From: Cryptomeria japonica
Lineage: Eukaryota > Streptophyta > Pinopsida > Cupressales > Cupressaceae
DNA: 64,000 nucleotides
NCBI RefSeq assembly: GCF_030272615.1
Contig: NC_081415.1
Coordinates: 260,276,425-260,340,424 of the forward strand
Reading direction: 5' to 3'
A program made the translations under genes and the position numbers. Position 1 is the first letter of the stretch; the number at the start of each line of letters is the position of its first letter. Of the stretch, positions 1-15,960 are shown piece by piece. The notes beneath the pieces are model-generated. The model worked only from the letters and a program-made list of their open reading frames with translations, was not told where the DNA came from and searched no databases.

Positions 1-2697
1 AAGTTCATGCACTGGATTTTCAGCTAGGAAGTTCATCACTCCATATCTCTAAGTATCTCTCATCTGCTTCAATACAGCCAACCATTTCCTCTTCTCTTTT
101 TCCCAAGCGACTATTTTTGTTTCTAACTCTTTACCCACAAACTCTGCATCTTCGAACACCTTGACCAAATCAGAAATATAGCTAGTTCCCTGCTGGGCAA
201 TTGATTCAATCTATTCATTGAAGACATCTATAATCATTCGGCTCCTTTGAACCTGATCCAGTAACCTCTGGTTCATGGGCGATTTTGGATCCAACGACAA
301 AGAAACTTGGGAAAGCGGCTGGGGATTTGGATTATGAATAGCATTGATATATAAAGCCATTTGCATTATGATTTGTTTCATCTTGTTTTTGTCTTTTTCA
401 TCCTTCCAAGTCCTAGTGAGGATCTTTTTAGTTGAAGTCTCCAAATGTTTAGCATCGACAACCCGAGAAGTTGCCCCTAAATCAATCTTTTCAATGATGA
501 AATCTTTCTCAGTGATATTTTCAACCTCCTTATCTGTTGGGGGTCTAGCTACTTCTACAATCCAATGTCATGTTTGCTCATCCACATCAATCATTGTTCT
601 TGTTTTAAGTCTCTTAGACTTTGTTGTTCTTCCCATACATTTGCTCACCATATCCTCCATTGGGATTGAAATAGGAATTACGTTCCTCTTCTTAGTAAGC
701 GAAGCACTCAGCCACTTAGGATCAGTAGATGTTTCCCTTAGTGATGGTGATTGCTGGTTAATGGTGATAACGACCATGGTATTCCCAGAATCTTCAGGTT
801 GGTGGATTTCCTTTACTTTATCCGCAACATTTGTGATGGGTTGGTCCTGCATCTGGGTATCCATTGCTCCTTGAGTTTCTTCCTCAGAATCCACGTCTAC
901 TACAAGTGAACTTGAAAGGGTTTTCTGATTGCTTTTCCTACTACATGATCTGGTAACACAGGCAGAGGCAGATCCCAAAGAAGACTCTCCTTAATTTGCA
1001 ATTTTGGCCTTCTTCATCCTCTATTTCTCACCACCTGCAATATCAACAACAATGTTAGAAGAAGGAATAGATGTTTGGGAAGTTTCACGAGTTCGACCAA
1101 CTCTCTTATCTTAAGGTGCAGGTATAGGCCTTTGTCTAAAACGATGATCTTTCAACCATCTTTATGTTCGTCTGATCAAATTGAAGGTTCTGGTCTGAAT
1201 GTTATCATCCCCTTTCCTATCCCAATCAATTTCTGGGATGGGTTGCCCCTGTATCCTTTCATCAAACTCAGGATCAACAACTTCTCCATCTTCATCTTCT
1301 TGCACATCGGAAGTATTCATGGATAAGCCCATTGTTACAATTTTTTGAGCTATGAATCTTGACCACAACCTTATTCTAACTTAAAACTCATCAACACAGT
1401 TCTCCCAATAATCCTCCAACTGAGGTTCATGCCGAAAACCATTATCAACATTTAAATTCTCTATAGAAAATCCTCGACTGTCAAATTTATATCTTGCAAC
1501 ATACAACTGAAAATTGAACTTCTTGAGTTCAAGTTCAAGGTTCAAGGCATCTGAAATCAATGCACAAATATAGTGTCCAAGTTCTACTAGAAAGACCACC
1601 CCGGACTTCCCTCCACTTTTCTTGTCAACATAAGCTAGTTGTCAACTAACTTCGATTAAAACATAGTTATCCAAAACATACCTGGGTAACCTAAAAGGTT
1701 CACCCTGAAAGCCGCCAATACTAATATATGTGAACTGAGGGAATTGGATAAAGAAACTACCATAAATACCAATAAATTCCATGGCTTCCGTTGACAACCT
1801 CCCATTGGTGTTTCCCTGCAATTCATGAATCAGTCTCCCTACAAAAATGTCATTCCATCTCATGAAATTTTTTGCATATCTTTGTTCCTGCAGGTGAGGG
1901 TGATATTCGTATACCCTTATTCCATTAATCCAGGGTTCATGATGCAAGCCATTCCAATCACGGGTACACGCAAGCATATAAAACAAATATGAATACATAT
2001 AGAAACCACTCATTCCCGCAAACTTGTTTAGACTCTCATGCAATCTCTCTGCAACAACTTGCCCCCAATCCAGATAGGCACTTCCGTTCAACATAACTTG
2101 GATGTAGAAATGCATCTAGTCCTCCCAATAAAAGGCATGGGAATTTCCTTTTAACCTATTCAACAGAACGATAATGTCTTGTACCTCCATTATGAAGTGC
2201 TCTCTAGTAAGTGGCCTTGGTAATCTGGAACCTCCATTTTGAATCTTCAATAACCAATTCTTGGCAATCACACTTTTATAAGCACTCTTCTTCTCAAAAA
2301 AGAAGGAGTATGAAGTGCCAATAGTCCAGTCTTCATATGGCTCCTTATGAGGTATGCCCATAGGTGTCATTATGGTCTCCCTATCTATTTTTAACAACAC
2401 TTCACCATTAATGTTCCTGATACAAATGTGCTTCGCATCATACTGGTTTATACATTCCAATACTAACTCTGGGCATGGTGCCGCGATGGGAAATTCAGTG
2501 GCCTCAACCAAACCACTCTTCACAATTTTCTCTATCATAGAATTTTGAGTTGGGTTTTTAGCTCTCTCAAGAAAATCGGAGAGGTGCGCCTGCACTAATG
2601 AAGTATCCCCCATTTCTGGAAGTGAACTAACTAAGCAAGAAGTACGACCCAATTTTGGCAGAGTTGGCCTCATAATGGCCCCTCTCATTTTAAACAA
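1..2697 (-). pseudogene. Unknown repeat-borne ORF family, copy 1 (decayed, runs off the left edge)
   Basis: I do not recognise a named family. Reading leftward from 2697, the open stretches 2697-2116 and 2115-1642 lie in one frame, separated by a single TAG at the position where copy 2 (24166-27427) has Trp. Shared blocks with copy 2 include GDTSL/GDTNL near the N-terminus, KNWLLK, AFYxExxxxxxFIQV, GRLS/NRLS, FIQFPxFTYI and LPRYxxDxxVLxEV. Beyond 1642 homologous, acidic, probably coiled-coil sequence continues in pieces (1599-1381, 1368-1162, 978-568, 444-211) broken by stops and frameshifts. Length and order match copy 2, so this is an old copy of the same mobile sequence. No reverse transcriptase, integrase or transposase motif is visible. 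The globular middle only loosely recalls the putative plant transposon domain found in many plant repeat proteins; that link is weak inference. Confidence 0.6.
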
Positions 2698-4465
2698 ACA
2701 ATGTCAGGAATGAAATGTACTCTTCTACACAGCAAAGAGAAACAAACAACAACTAGCTTCCAGGAACAAGTAAATACAACATAAGAGAGAATGATTAAAA
2801 CTAACTTGATCTCGATGGCAAATTATTGGAAACCTTATGAATGCAGATACAATACCTCCAATTTTCCTTGCTTGCACGACTACTAAGAAGATTCTAGAAA
2901 TAATTGCTAGCTTTTGCAACAAAAATGGACAAAATCACACTCAAATCTTAGCTAGTTGTACTAATTAAGTTTGTGTGAGTTGACGCTTGATTTGATATAT
3001 AACCGACATGCATTTGATTTTGGTTCATTCCATCACACGACTCGTGAATTATCATGATTGCTTGCCATGATTTAGAAACTAATATTTTGAAATAAGGAAC
3101 GCACGAAGCTCTACAGGAGGAATTCTTTCATCTTGAGCGCTAGAGGAATTCTAAGTGTCATCGTAGGGAAGGAGGACGAGCAGGGGGGTCGGGGGTGCAA
3201 ATATTCCCCTGCATAGCCACTGTCATTTTGGTATAGGCAAATCTTGAACCAAGAAAGTCATTGCTCGCACAATCGCCTGGAATTGATAAGGAATTGTGAA
3301 ACTATCAATGAGGAATTGTCAAGTTTGGAGGAGCGAAATATTGGTTTACAAACTTTAGAGGGCAACTTTGCACCGAAACGACTGCACTGCCAACTGTTTG
3401 ACAAAAATGTCTGAAGCTTTTTGTGCCTTAACTTTTTCACCTCAGGCTACATACAAACTATTTGACTAAATGTGTGAACACTACCAGATGTCCCAGAGCA
3501 ATAATGAAGTCTTGTTTGTCCCACATTCCAATGTACGTGGATCTCCTCGGAAGTAAAGAAGAAAGATATGACAAAATTAAATCTTATCTTGCTCCAAAGT
3601 CTACAGGAATGCACAGAGCTCTGCAACCAGAAACGCAATCCTCTCAAACCATAAGTCGAGAGGTTGTGAGGGTCGACGGCGGGGCTACAGGCAGCCATCG
3701 CAGGAGAATGTGAGGTGACAACGAGGGTTGGTGGTGACGATGGGAGTTGCAGGTGAGGGTGTGTCAGGCGTTGGTGACGGAAGCTACAGGCGAGACTGTG
3801 TAGGCGGCCATCGATGGAGGTCGTGAGGCAGCGAGATTGTGCATGGTGAGAGGAAGTTGTGCATTGAGTAACTCGGAGTGATGCATCGAAACATGCAACC
3901 AAGGTTACTAGGACCTGGACCTGTGGGAGTTAGGCGGGCTACGTGGCATCTACACGATGATATATCAGAGAACAAATGCTCTTTTAATGGAGTCCAACAG
4001 TTTCCATGTAGGCTTCAGGATAAGGAGAGAGAAAGAAGATTCCAATGACATTGTTTTGCATGTCGACTAGATCGAACACCACAACCCTCATTTGACATTT
4101 GCGAGGGGACACCACCATTTTCACATCGTTCTCTATCTGAATCGCAAGCTAATCCTGCTAATCTTCCATCATATGTGACTTGGCCAAACAATACCCAGTT
4201 GATAAACCCCAAATTTATTTCAACCCCAAACAATTTCCCAATAAACAACTTGCGCCAAGGAGCACCCTTCAAACCAAAATAGATTACACAGAGCTAGAGA
4301 AAGAAAACCCCTTGCATATTTCTTCCCGATCCATAAGCACAAAATTCGGATGTAGAAGGTAATGGGCAATGTCTAAATGATACAACTAAAGAGGGTAGTT
4401 GAGCTCCAATCTCGCCAAAGAACAAGATTGATGTTAATATTGGAAAATCAGGCAAATCTGAAGGT
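2698..4465. other. Non-coding stretch with a GC-rich repetitive patch
   Basis: No convincing gene. 2698-3240 may be the 5' leader of the minus-strand ORF to its left. 3640-3900 is richer in G and C than its surroundings and holds degenerate short repeats around a core like CTACAGGC; the open frame there (3447-3902, minus) has no domain and looks fortuitous. 3980-4465 probably contains the 5' untranslated part of the LINE that follows, but its true 5' end was not found. Confidence 0.4.
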
Positions 4466-6133
4466 GTGTATAAGATCATTTTGTCGGACCACCTTATTCA
4501 GCCTCAAATAGATCTGCTACGCACCACAATCCTCATTGGTAAACTTCATTCTACTATTTACTTTATGCAACTTTCATTTTGGGCTAAACAGAATTGGTTG
4601 GGCTTGAAGGATATTTTTTTTATGGATAATCAGTCTCTCTTTTTTATTGCCATTTTTTATTCTAAAGAATATAGAAATTGTGTTCATAGATATAAGGGAT
4701 GGTTCTGTAAGGGTGTTGGTATTATCACTTTGGCATGGATTCCAAATTTTATCCTGGAGTCAGTTCCCCCTCTTTTCATGCCTTTTTGGATTACTCTCCT
4801 AGGGCTTCCGCTTGAATATCGTGATCCAGATATTATGGAAATTTTGGCTAACCAAATGGGTATTTTTATCAAGCATGACCTTATCCCATATGAACTTGCC
4901 CATTTAACCGTCAGGGTATGCTTATTGCTAAACCTCACAAAGCCACTTCCCAAGTCCATTATAATGACTTCCTCCATAGGGAAATGGAATCAAGACATTT
5001 GCATGCAAAGTACTAGAGATATTGATGACCGAATAGATAAATTGGGTCATTTTAATTCGCAATGTCAAGGATCGAGCATTGATGCTATTAGGTTCTGCAA
5101 GGACTTTGTGACTAATTACCATAAATGCTCCTTTTATCAATCTGCTCCATCTCCTCCTTCTACACCAAATGGGACAACAAGTGTAGTTGACTCAACAAAG
5201 AGCTTCGTACCTCTAAACAATGTTGATAATATTGCAAGACCTTTCTGGGGTGTTCAGTTTCAGGATGTTCCTCCTCTCTCTCTGACTCCTTCTCAATCCT
5301 TTTTGGGCTCTATGACTGACGCTTTACTTCCAGCAGAAAAAAGAACAAAGCCCTCCAATTTGAAGAAATCTCCTCACAATCGGGTTGCTATTTCTGGTTT
5401 AAGTTCTCTGCAAAAATTTGGGGGTAGATACAAGAAAGTATCTTTTAAGATCCATTGATCTTCAATCCTGGTTGATTGGTTGTATAAGAAAATATTTGCT
5501 TCCTCTCTCTTTAAGCAGCCCACTTCTTCTTTTTTGAGTCTAACTTTTGTGGGAACCTTAGATGCTCAATTCCAAGAAATCTATATATCACATAATGCAA
5601 AGGTTAACCTGATTCATAGCTTGGTTTTTAATTGCCAACCTTTCCATGTGATTCATCACAATCCTCCCATTGTTTGATCCTCTTCGGATACTCCAAATAT
5701 TGAATTAATGGCACATGATATCCTTATCTCTGTTGCATTGAACTTGATAGATGAAATTTCTCTTGAGGAATTTCCAGAAATTCAAGGTGTCCTTGTTGTT
5801 GATGCTATGCCTCTTGCTCTCAATACTTCACCACCCATTTCCTCACCCTTATTAGAATCTAGTCATGTTGAACACCTTGTGGTTGAAGATAATTCATATC
5901 AGCCCTTTCAGCCTCCCACACAACTTGACTTTGATTTTTCTCAGCATCTCTCTCTTGCTCAAACAGTTTCTTCATCTCCTCTGTTATATAAAACACCTAA
6001 AAAAAGAGGTCGAAAGCCAAAGATTCTTAAAACCCAAGAAGAGATCGCAACAGGTATTGAGACTACAATTGTAGATAAGTTTTCACCCCACACAAGACCG
6101 AGAAGAACATGTTGTTCTTCTCAGAAGCAATGA
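4466..6133 (+). pseudogene. LINE ORF1 protein (DUF4283, AT-hook-like tail)
   Basis: The open stretch 4466-5458 (330 codons) carries a DUF4283-type RNA-binding region. Diagnostic stretches are WLGLKDIFFMDN, the aromatic-rich YKGWFCKGV, and FWITLLGLPLEYRDPDI followed by ILANQMGIFIKHD; the same segment recurs in the LINE scrap at 15258-15960. A CCHC knuckle is expected after it; only a damaged version ending GHFNSQC is visible. The stretch 5708-6133 is a Ser/Pro-rich tail with KKRGRKPK, an AT-hook-like basic motif, in a frame broken from the first part. It overlaps the ORF2 start by about 25 bases. ORF1 proteins of this class bind element RNA. Confidence 0.65.
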
Positions 6134-9100
6134 GGATCCTATCTTGGAATGTCAAAGGTTTGAATGCCTCTGATAAGAGGGGACAGATCAAGCGGCAACT
6201 GGATTCCTCCCAAGCAGACATCATTTTATTACAAGAAACAAAGCTTTCAGGTGAAGCCTCTCAAAAGATTTTTAAAAAATGGACTTTATGGGATTTCATA
6301 CATATTCCTGCAGTAGGGGCTTCTGGTGGTATTGTGACCTTGTGGAATACCAGGACAATCAAGGCAAAAACTTTGAGCCAAGGGACAAATTGGCATCTTA
6401 TTCTTATTGAAAATTTTGATTTATCCTTTGTTCTCATTAATATCTATGGCCCAACAGCACCTCAAGAGAAACATGCTCTTTAGAATACTATAACTTGTCA
6501 GATCCAACAATAGGGAGATCGGAAAATCATCTTGGGATGGTGATTTTAATGCCATCTTGTCTCAGGATGAGAAATAGGGAGGCAATCCTACTGCATCTAA
6601 GGTGATTGAAGACTTTAGATCTTTTGTGTCTGATAACACCCTTTCTGACATTTCACCTTCTAATGGTCAATTTACATGGACAAACTAGAGAACTTCCCGT
6701 CAAATTGCAAGTATATTGGATAGGTTTTTCACTTCATATGAATGGATCCTCCTGAAATATACTTTCAGCTCTAAAATTTTATCGTTCTCTGGATCTGACC
6801 ATTTTCCTATCTCATTATGCCTAGATAAACATGAAGTTTCTCATCATAGATCTTCTTTTAAGTTTGAAAGAATGTGGTTTCGACACCCACACATGCTCTA
6901 CTTTGTCAATGGTGGGTGAGTACCCCCTTTTGCAGGGGGAACAAAATGTTTCAAGTTTATATGAAAATGCAGTTTATAAAAGCAAATGTCAAAGTCTGGA
7001 ATAGGGAAGTATTCAAAAATATCTTTGTAGAAAAAACAAATGTAGAGAAGGAATTAAAGGACGTCAATGAACTTATCTTTTCTACTGGGATTAATCCAGA
7101 AACTTTCTCAAAGAAGAAGCATTTACAAAGCTACTGGGAAGAATTGTGCTCTAGAGAGGAGGAGTATTGGAGACAAAAATCAAGGGAGCTATGACTAAAA
7201 TAAGGGGATAAAAATACTAAATTCTTCCATGCATCTGCAAATATTAAGCAAGCTACATCTACTATCTTTTCTATTAATGCCTCTTCTTCAGGGGTAAAAT
7301 TAACTAATGTACAAGAAATTAGGGAAGAGGGCGAACTCTTTATAAAAATCTTCTTGCTCCCTCCCCTCCTTTTATTCCCGAGGAGTCCAGTGTCAACATA
7401 TTGCTAGACTCCATCCCTTGTCTGATTTCACAACGTGATAACAATTATCTGATGCAACCTTTCTCTCTTGCTGAATTACAAGAGGTGATAGTTTCGATGG
7501 CTCCTGACAAGTCTCCAAGCCCTGATGGTTTCACCATGCTATTCTTTCAAAAGTGTTGGGACGTTTTAGGCTTTGATATTTTAATGGCTTTGGAGGAGTC
7601 AAGACAAAAAGCTTTTATTCTCGATAACTTCAATTTAACTCATCTTGCTCTTATCCCCAAATCCAATGACCCTTAATCTTTTGCATATTTTAGGCCTATC
7701 TCCTTGTGTAATTCAGTGTACAAGATTTTCACAAAATCTATCTATCTCCGGTTAAAATCCTTGATACCTAAAGTAATATCTCTTCAACAAGGAGGTTTTG
7801 TTCCTAGTAGGGAAACATCAGAAGGTGTGCTTGTGGCTCATAAAGTTTTGCACTCAATTAACTCTTCACAATCCCCTGCTTTCATAGCTAAATTAGACAT
7901 GCTGAAAGCATATGATAAAGTATGTTGGTCATTTCTTTTGAGAGTGCTTAAAAGTTTGGCTTTTCGGATAAGTGGTGCAAATAGATAAAAAATTGCCTCT
8001 CTAGGGCACATTTTTCAGTTATTGTTAATGGTAATCCTTCTGGTTTTTTTCGAGTCACCCAAGGAGTTAGACAAGGTGACCCACTATCACCTTTTCTCTT
8101 CATTATCATGGCAGAAGATTTTAGTAGATTGGACAATAAGCAGTTGAGTCTGGGTCTTTGGAAGGGGGTATGCATCCCTAATACCTCAATTTCTATCACC
8201 CACACTTTATTTGCAGATGATACACTTTTATTTGGTTGTTCAAATATACAAGAAGCAAGGCATATTAAGAAAATATTGGACATATATACTTTTGGGTCTG
8301 GACAGAAAATTAGTGCGGAGAAATCTAAACTATTCATATTCAATACTTCTGAAATGGTGTCTAACAACATTATCCAGACGTTGGGCTTTCCAATGGATTC
8401 TCTTCCATCATCGTACTTGGGTATCCCTTTCTTTATGTGACCAGGGAAACTTTATTTTTGGAATTCTGTGATTGACAGATTAAAAAGAAAAATTTCTATG
8501 TGGAAAGCTAGATGGTTATCTTTGTCAGGCAGAATCCTTCTTGTCAAAACTATTTTGGCTACAATTCAAAACTACTACATTTCAGTCCTTCAAGCCCCAA
8601 AATCTATTGTTTCTCATATCAAGAAAATTATTTGGAGTTTTATTTGGAAAGGTAATCTTTTAGAAGATAAAAAGATCTCACTTGTGTCTCTCAACAAAAT
8701 GACTCCAAGCAAATCTACGGGCGGGGTGGGTCTGCACAATATTTCAAAAAGGAATAAGGCCTTTGGGGGAAAGCTAGTTTGGAATATATATGAAAAACCA
8801 CATGCTTTGTGGTGTCAAATTATGCAAGTAAAGTATTTAGATACTCCTACCCCTTCACGTATATTTACTATCCTTGATTCTCCATCAGGGTCTGCAGTTT
8901 GGAACTTCATGATGGACTCTAGGAATGTGATTACTAGATACTTATTGTGGCAAGTACATAGTGGCAAATAAGTCAAATTTTGGCATGATTCATGGAGTGG
9001 TCTCCCCCCTCTTAATCTTGAGGAATCCCTAGTAGATGTGATCCCTATATTTACTGCTCATTGGGGTTCTCACCTTTATGATTACATGGATAATCTTGAG

Positions 9101-10404
9101 AAGCCTTCAAATCGTGTCATTTGGAAGAAGCCAACTCTACTCCCAATCTCCCTGGGTCAAAAGGTAAAATTTTCTTTGATTCTCAAGAACTGCATTATCT
9201 TTATCTCTAATGGTTTGGACAAATTGATATGGTGCCCTATGAAGAATGGAAAGAACTCTATCAAGGAAGGGTATAAGGCAATTCATCAGATGTATGTTCA
9301 ATCCTATTCACAAAGAGCCTACAATTTATGTTGGAACAACATTGTTCTTCCCAAGGCAGGGATGTTTGCTTGGCTTTCTCTACATAAGAGAATACTCACC
9401 AGTGAGAGACTTGTTGAATTGAATATTGCACATCTATTTGCTTGTGTACTTTGTGGTGAACACAATGAAACATTATATCATCTCCTCCTCCAATGTGATT
9501 TTGCTCACTATTGTTGGATGTTTGTGCTTGATAATCTTTCCTTTAGCACCCCTCTTTCAAATAATCTATGGGATTTGTTCCAGTCATGCCCAATCTTATA
9601 TTCATCCTCTCTTTTTACATGTATTTGGAAAGTGATCCCATCCATAGTAGTATGGTCGCTTTGGTGGGAAAGAAATAAGCGTATTTTTAGAAAGAAAACA
9701 TCTCCTCTTTTTGATGTTTTCAATTATATTGAAAAATCACTATCATAATTGGTTAATGCTCGTGTTTCAAATCAGTTCAATTCAAATAGGGAATTTGCTT
9801 CTTGGGATGGTCAAGTTATTAATTGCTGGAAAGGCATCTCTATTCCTATATCACCTTGTCTTCCAAGAGTGAGAACTAGTAAAATTGATAGAAATAAAGT
9901 GAAATGGTGTCCTCCATATTCAATGCATTTCAAATTAAATTTTGATGGCTCCTCTAAAGGGAACCCGAGTGATGCAGGGATAGGAGTGTGCATAAGGGAT
10001 CACACGAGATGTATTTTTGCTTTGAAATCTTCTTTTATTCCACCGGGTACTAAGAACTTTGCAGAGGCATATGCTTTACTTGAAGGAATTCTACTAGTAA
10101 AAAAACTAAGAACATCTCTTATATTCACATTGAAGGCGATTCAACTATCATTATCAACACTTGCATAAAGAGAAATATTGATAATTGGCAAATAAGATAT
10201 CTACTTGAACAAGCATGGACACTAATTGATACATTTGTAAACTTTACCATTTCACATGTGTATAGAGAAGAGAACCGAGTTGCGGATCATTTGACAAATA
10301 TGGGAAGTTCCAAGGAGGAACTTAATATGATGGATCCGAATTGTGATTTCGATTCTTATCCAATTCTCAAGTGGAAAATTTTGGAGGATATGGGTTCAGG
10401 ATAA
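6109..10404 (+). pseudogene. LINE ORF2: endonuclease, reverse transcriptase, zf-RVT, RNase H
   Basis: The endonuclease/exonuclease/phosphatase domain opens with MRILSWNVKGLNA and has LLQETKL, with GDFNAI-like and SDH-like blocks near 6540 and 6800. The RT domain starts near 7400 (DKSPSPDGF), continues with FRPISLCNSVYKI and KLDMLKAYDKV, and has its catalytic FADDTLLFG at about 8210. A zf-RVT motif follows near 9340-9520 (AWLSLHKRILTSERL, CVLCGEHNETLYHLLLQC). A C-terminal RNase H is clear near 9935 (LNFDGSSKGNPSDAGIG) and continues in another frame to the stop at 10404 (EGDSTII, HVYREENRVAD). At least five in-frame stops or frameshifts interrupt it (for example TAG at 6481), so it is non-functional. 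Confidence 0.8.
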
Positions 10405-10929
10405 TATTACATATAGCTATGCAGTGGTCTTTTTCATAATGATATAAATTGGTATGTGTGGTATTATAAGTGTAGGGTCTTGTGATTTTGCTGTATCTGT
10501 ATGTTGTGAATGGATGTCGATTTGAGAAGCGTGCTGGATTGTAAGTTGGATAAATGCACAAGTGAGATAGATTGTGGACTACTATGTAAATGTGTACAAC
10601 TCTCGTGATGTTTTGGTTCAGACTGCACCTTGTTCAATATATTCCATAAAACATTCGATACTGGGGGATGTTTTGTGGCACTCGGTATTTTGGACATTAT
10701 AAGTTATTATATTTTTTTGGCATATTTGACATTTAAGTCTCACAACCTTTCTATGTATTGTAGAGAAAGGATCAAAGTTTTTCTTACTAGTTCTTTTCTC
10801 CGGGAGCTCTTTGAATCAAATTTATATAAATAAAATATATTAAGTGGCACTACCACCTTTTAAAAAAAACAAAAAAACATTCCAAGAATATTCTCTTTTC
10901 TCGCCGTCACATTTGCTTCATGATGCATG

Positions 10930-11300
10930 TGCCAATTCTACATGGAACTTCTGACTTTAAAAATTCTAACTTTGAACCTTGAACCAAGAACCAAAAGGTT
11001 CAAAGGTTCAAGTTCAATATTTGGGAAATAACACAGAGCACACATAAAACAATCTACACAACAACACAAAGGACAATAAATGAGCCAAGACATAACCGAC
11101 GTATGATCGACTTTGAACCTTGAACCTTGAAACAAAAAGGTTCAAAGGTTCAAATTCAATACAAATTTCAACAAAGTGTTCGCTTTTACCATAAAACAAA
11201 GATGTGAAGAAAACTCTTTAAAGCGCGCTTTGAGCTTTGAACTTTGAAAAAGTTCAATGACTCAGGTTCAAAGGGGAAAAAAACATGACCGAAAGAAAAA
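10930..11300. repeat. Repeated TTTGAACC/GGTTCAAA inverted-repeat modules
   Basis: A module with TTTGAACCTTGAACC followed a few bases later by GGTTCAAAGGTTCAA occurs at about 10970-11014 and again at about 11110-11153, roughly 140 bp apart. A degenerate third version lies at 11228-11276. Each can fold into an imperfect hairpin. No gene is seen between the LINE tail and the microsatellite. Confidence 0.5.
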
Positions 11301-11360
11301 TAAACACCAATAAAGGCGACCTTCAAACTTGAAATTTTAATGAAAGTAGGGAGGACTAAC

Positions 11361-14300
<2,940 letters not shown>

Positions 14301-15170
14301 AAGAGGGGCAAAATGTAGACACATAAATTTGTTCATACCTGACCACATTTGACCTTATCCCATTCTAGTCAATTAGATAAATATTTATTATGTTTTTAGT
14401 TAACCCTTTATGTTTACTCCTTATCCCTAATTAAATAAATTTAAATTTATTTAATTAAGTTCAACCTTCACCTTTATCCTTCACCATTAATTAAATAAAT
14501 TTACATACATTTAACTATGCCTAACCTTTTCCTACAAATCCTCCTACTAAATCAATTAACTAATACCTACTTAATTACTTGATTTAAGCTAATTATCCTT
14601 CATCATTGTTTTCCTAATATTTAATTCCTCATCACCCTCATTTTTTGTCCACTCAATCCTAGCCCTTGAGTCCATCTACATGGATCGAGACCTAAACTTG
14701 CCATCATGTGACAAGTGTTCCCAACCCTCCTCTCGCTCACATGTGTGACTATGAAAATTCACCTCATAGACACCCCACCTCTTACAAATGTTACAAACAT
14801 GTCACTTTCACAAGCCCTCTAACTCTCACACATCACTTTCACGAGTCAACTTACCTCTTACACATGTCATAAAAATGTTCCTTTCATGGGCTTCTCCATT
14901 TGTGCTCACAAACATGCTCATACACTTAGCATTTATGCATCATTTCTCCTTGTGATACTTTTCACAAGGACAAGCCTCCAAATCCAAGACCATACTCTCA
15001 CTCAATCCCAACCATCCATTTGACATTGAATCTTGGCTATTGATTTTCCTCATGAAAAATTTATAAATTGAGGCCTCTTCTCCCATTTTCATCATCTCTT
15101 CATATGCTAGCCTTATGTTGTCCATTTCATTACTCTATCATATTCACAACATTTTCATGATGTTGGATCA
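14301..15170 (+). mobile_element. Probable LTR (polypurine tract then TGTAGACAC...)
   Basis: A purine-rich run (AAGAGGGGCAAAA, 14301-14313) is immediately followed by TGTAGACAC at 14314, the arrangement of a 3' LTR behind its second-strand primer. A TATA-like word (TTTATAAATT) lies near 15058-15068, as expected for a U3 promoter. The right end is uncertain; TTGGATCAGTGAGC near 15165 is weakly like a tRNA-Met primer-binding site. No gag or pol is visible upstream, so this is a fragment or a solo LTR. Confidence 0.4.
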
Positions 15171-15257
15171 GTGAGCAACCACATCCAACCAATCAACATA
15201 TTTATCATTTTAATGTTTACATGTGTTTGTTGAATAGGCTAAGTTTATATGCATATT

Positions 15258-15960
15258 TTATTTAATACATTTGCATGCATCCACAATGTTTAAAAATTGA
15301 GTTAAAGTGTAGTGACAAGAATGAAATTGGATGGAATGAGGGAGACATTTATAAATGTCCACTAGGGCACAAGCCCTGGTGTACCCATGCGAAGAAACCA
15401 CCTCTTTTGTGTCAAGCTTGACAAAGATACCCATTTGGTTGATTAAGCTTTCGATGAGGTCTACATATCGCATAAATAGAGGAAGATTGTACAACTTGAT
15501 CTAGATAGGAATGTTAATAATTTTGGCAGTGGTTGGATAAAAAAAATGGGTCCATGAAGTGAGGAAGAGGCTTGATTACCCAAAGAACAATGGACCATTA
15601 TGCACCACAAAATTGCAATCTGCAATAGAGTTGAAACAAAACAAAAAGAAGCCAAAATTAAAATTTCAAATCACAATGGGAGTCAAGTTACTCCATGTAG
15701 GCTTGATCCAATCAAGAGTTAAGTCAAGAGGCAAGTGATTTTGTATAAATATGAGAATCAAGGAGTGACACCCATATCTACATAAATTGCCTTATTACAC
15801 TCATTTGTAATATGAAAATCCACAAGTTCTTCCAAAAAAATACCTATGCATCCCCAACCATGAAAACAAAGGCTACTAGAAGGGTTAGGCTCCTTAGAGG
15901 TAGAATAAAGTGGATTTGATGGTGGCTAGGGAGGGAAAGGGTTAGAGTTTTCTCGTCGGA
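15258..15960 (-). pseudogene. LINE ORF1 (DUF4283) fragment
   Basis: Minus-strand translation in shifting frames gives NLPLFMRYVDLIESLINQMG and IFVKLDT, which line up with LPLEYRDPDIMEILANQMG and IFIKHD of the LINE ORF1 at 4466-5458. Upstream of it lie a PLFLTSWxHFF-like block and I-I-LYNLPL. It is a short decayed scrap with no ORF2 next to it. Confidence 0.55.

Larger units (their letters stand above)
4466..10878 (+). mobile_element. LINE (plant L1-type non-LTR retrotransposon), decayed
   Basis: ORF1 (DUF4283 type) is followed by ORF2 with endonuclease, reverse transcriptase, zf-RVT and RNase H in the order usual for plant L1 elements. Both ORFs carry stops and frameshifts, so the copy is dead. 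After ORF2 stops at 10404 there is about 450 bp of 3' sequence, then an A-rich stretch at 10861-10878 that may be the poly(A) tail. Target-site duplications could not be matched because the 5' end is uncertain. Confidence 0.8.

Noticed and set aside
344-874. 176-codon plus-strand ORF
   Set aside because: It is the complement of the minus-strand ORF remnant that aligns with copy 2 of the unknown family.
3447-3902. 151-codon minus-strand ORF in a GC-rich patch
   Set aside because: Ser/His/Cys-rich translation without a domain, overlapped by open frames on the other strand; composition alone explains it.
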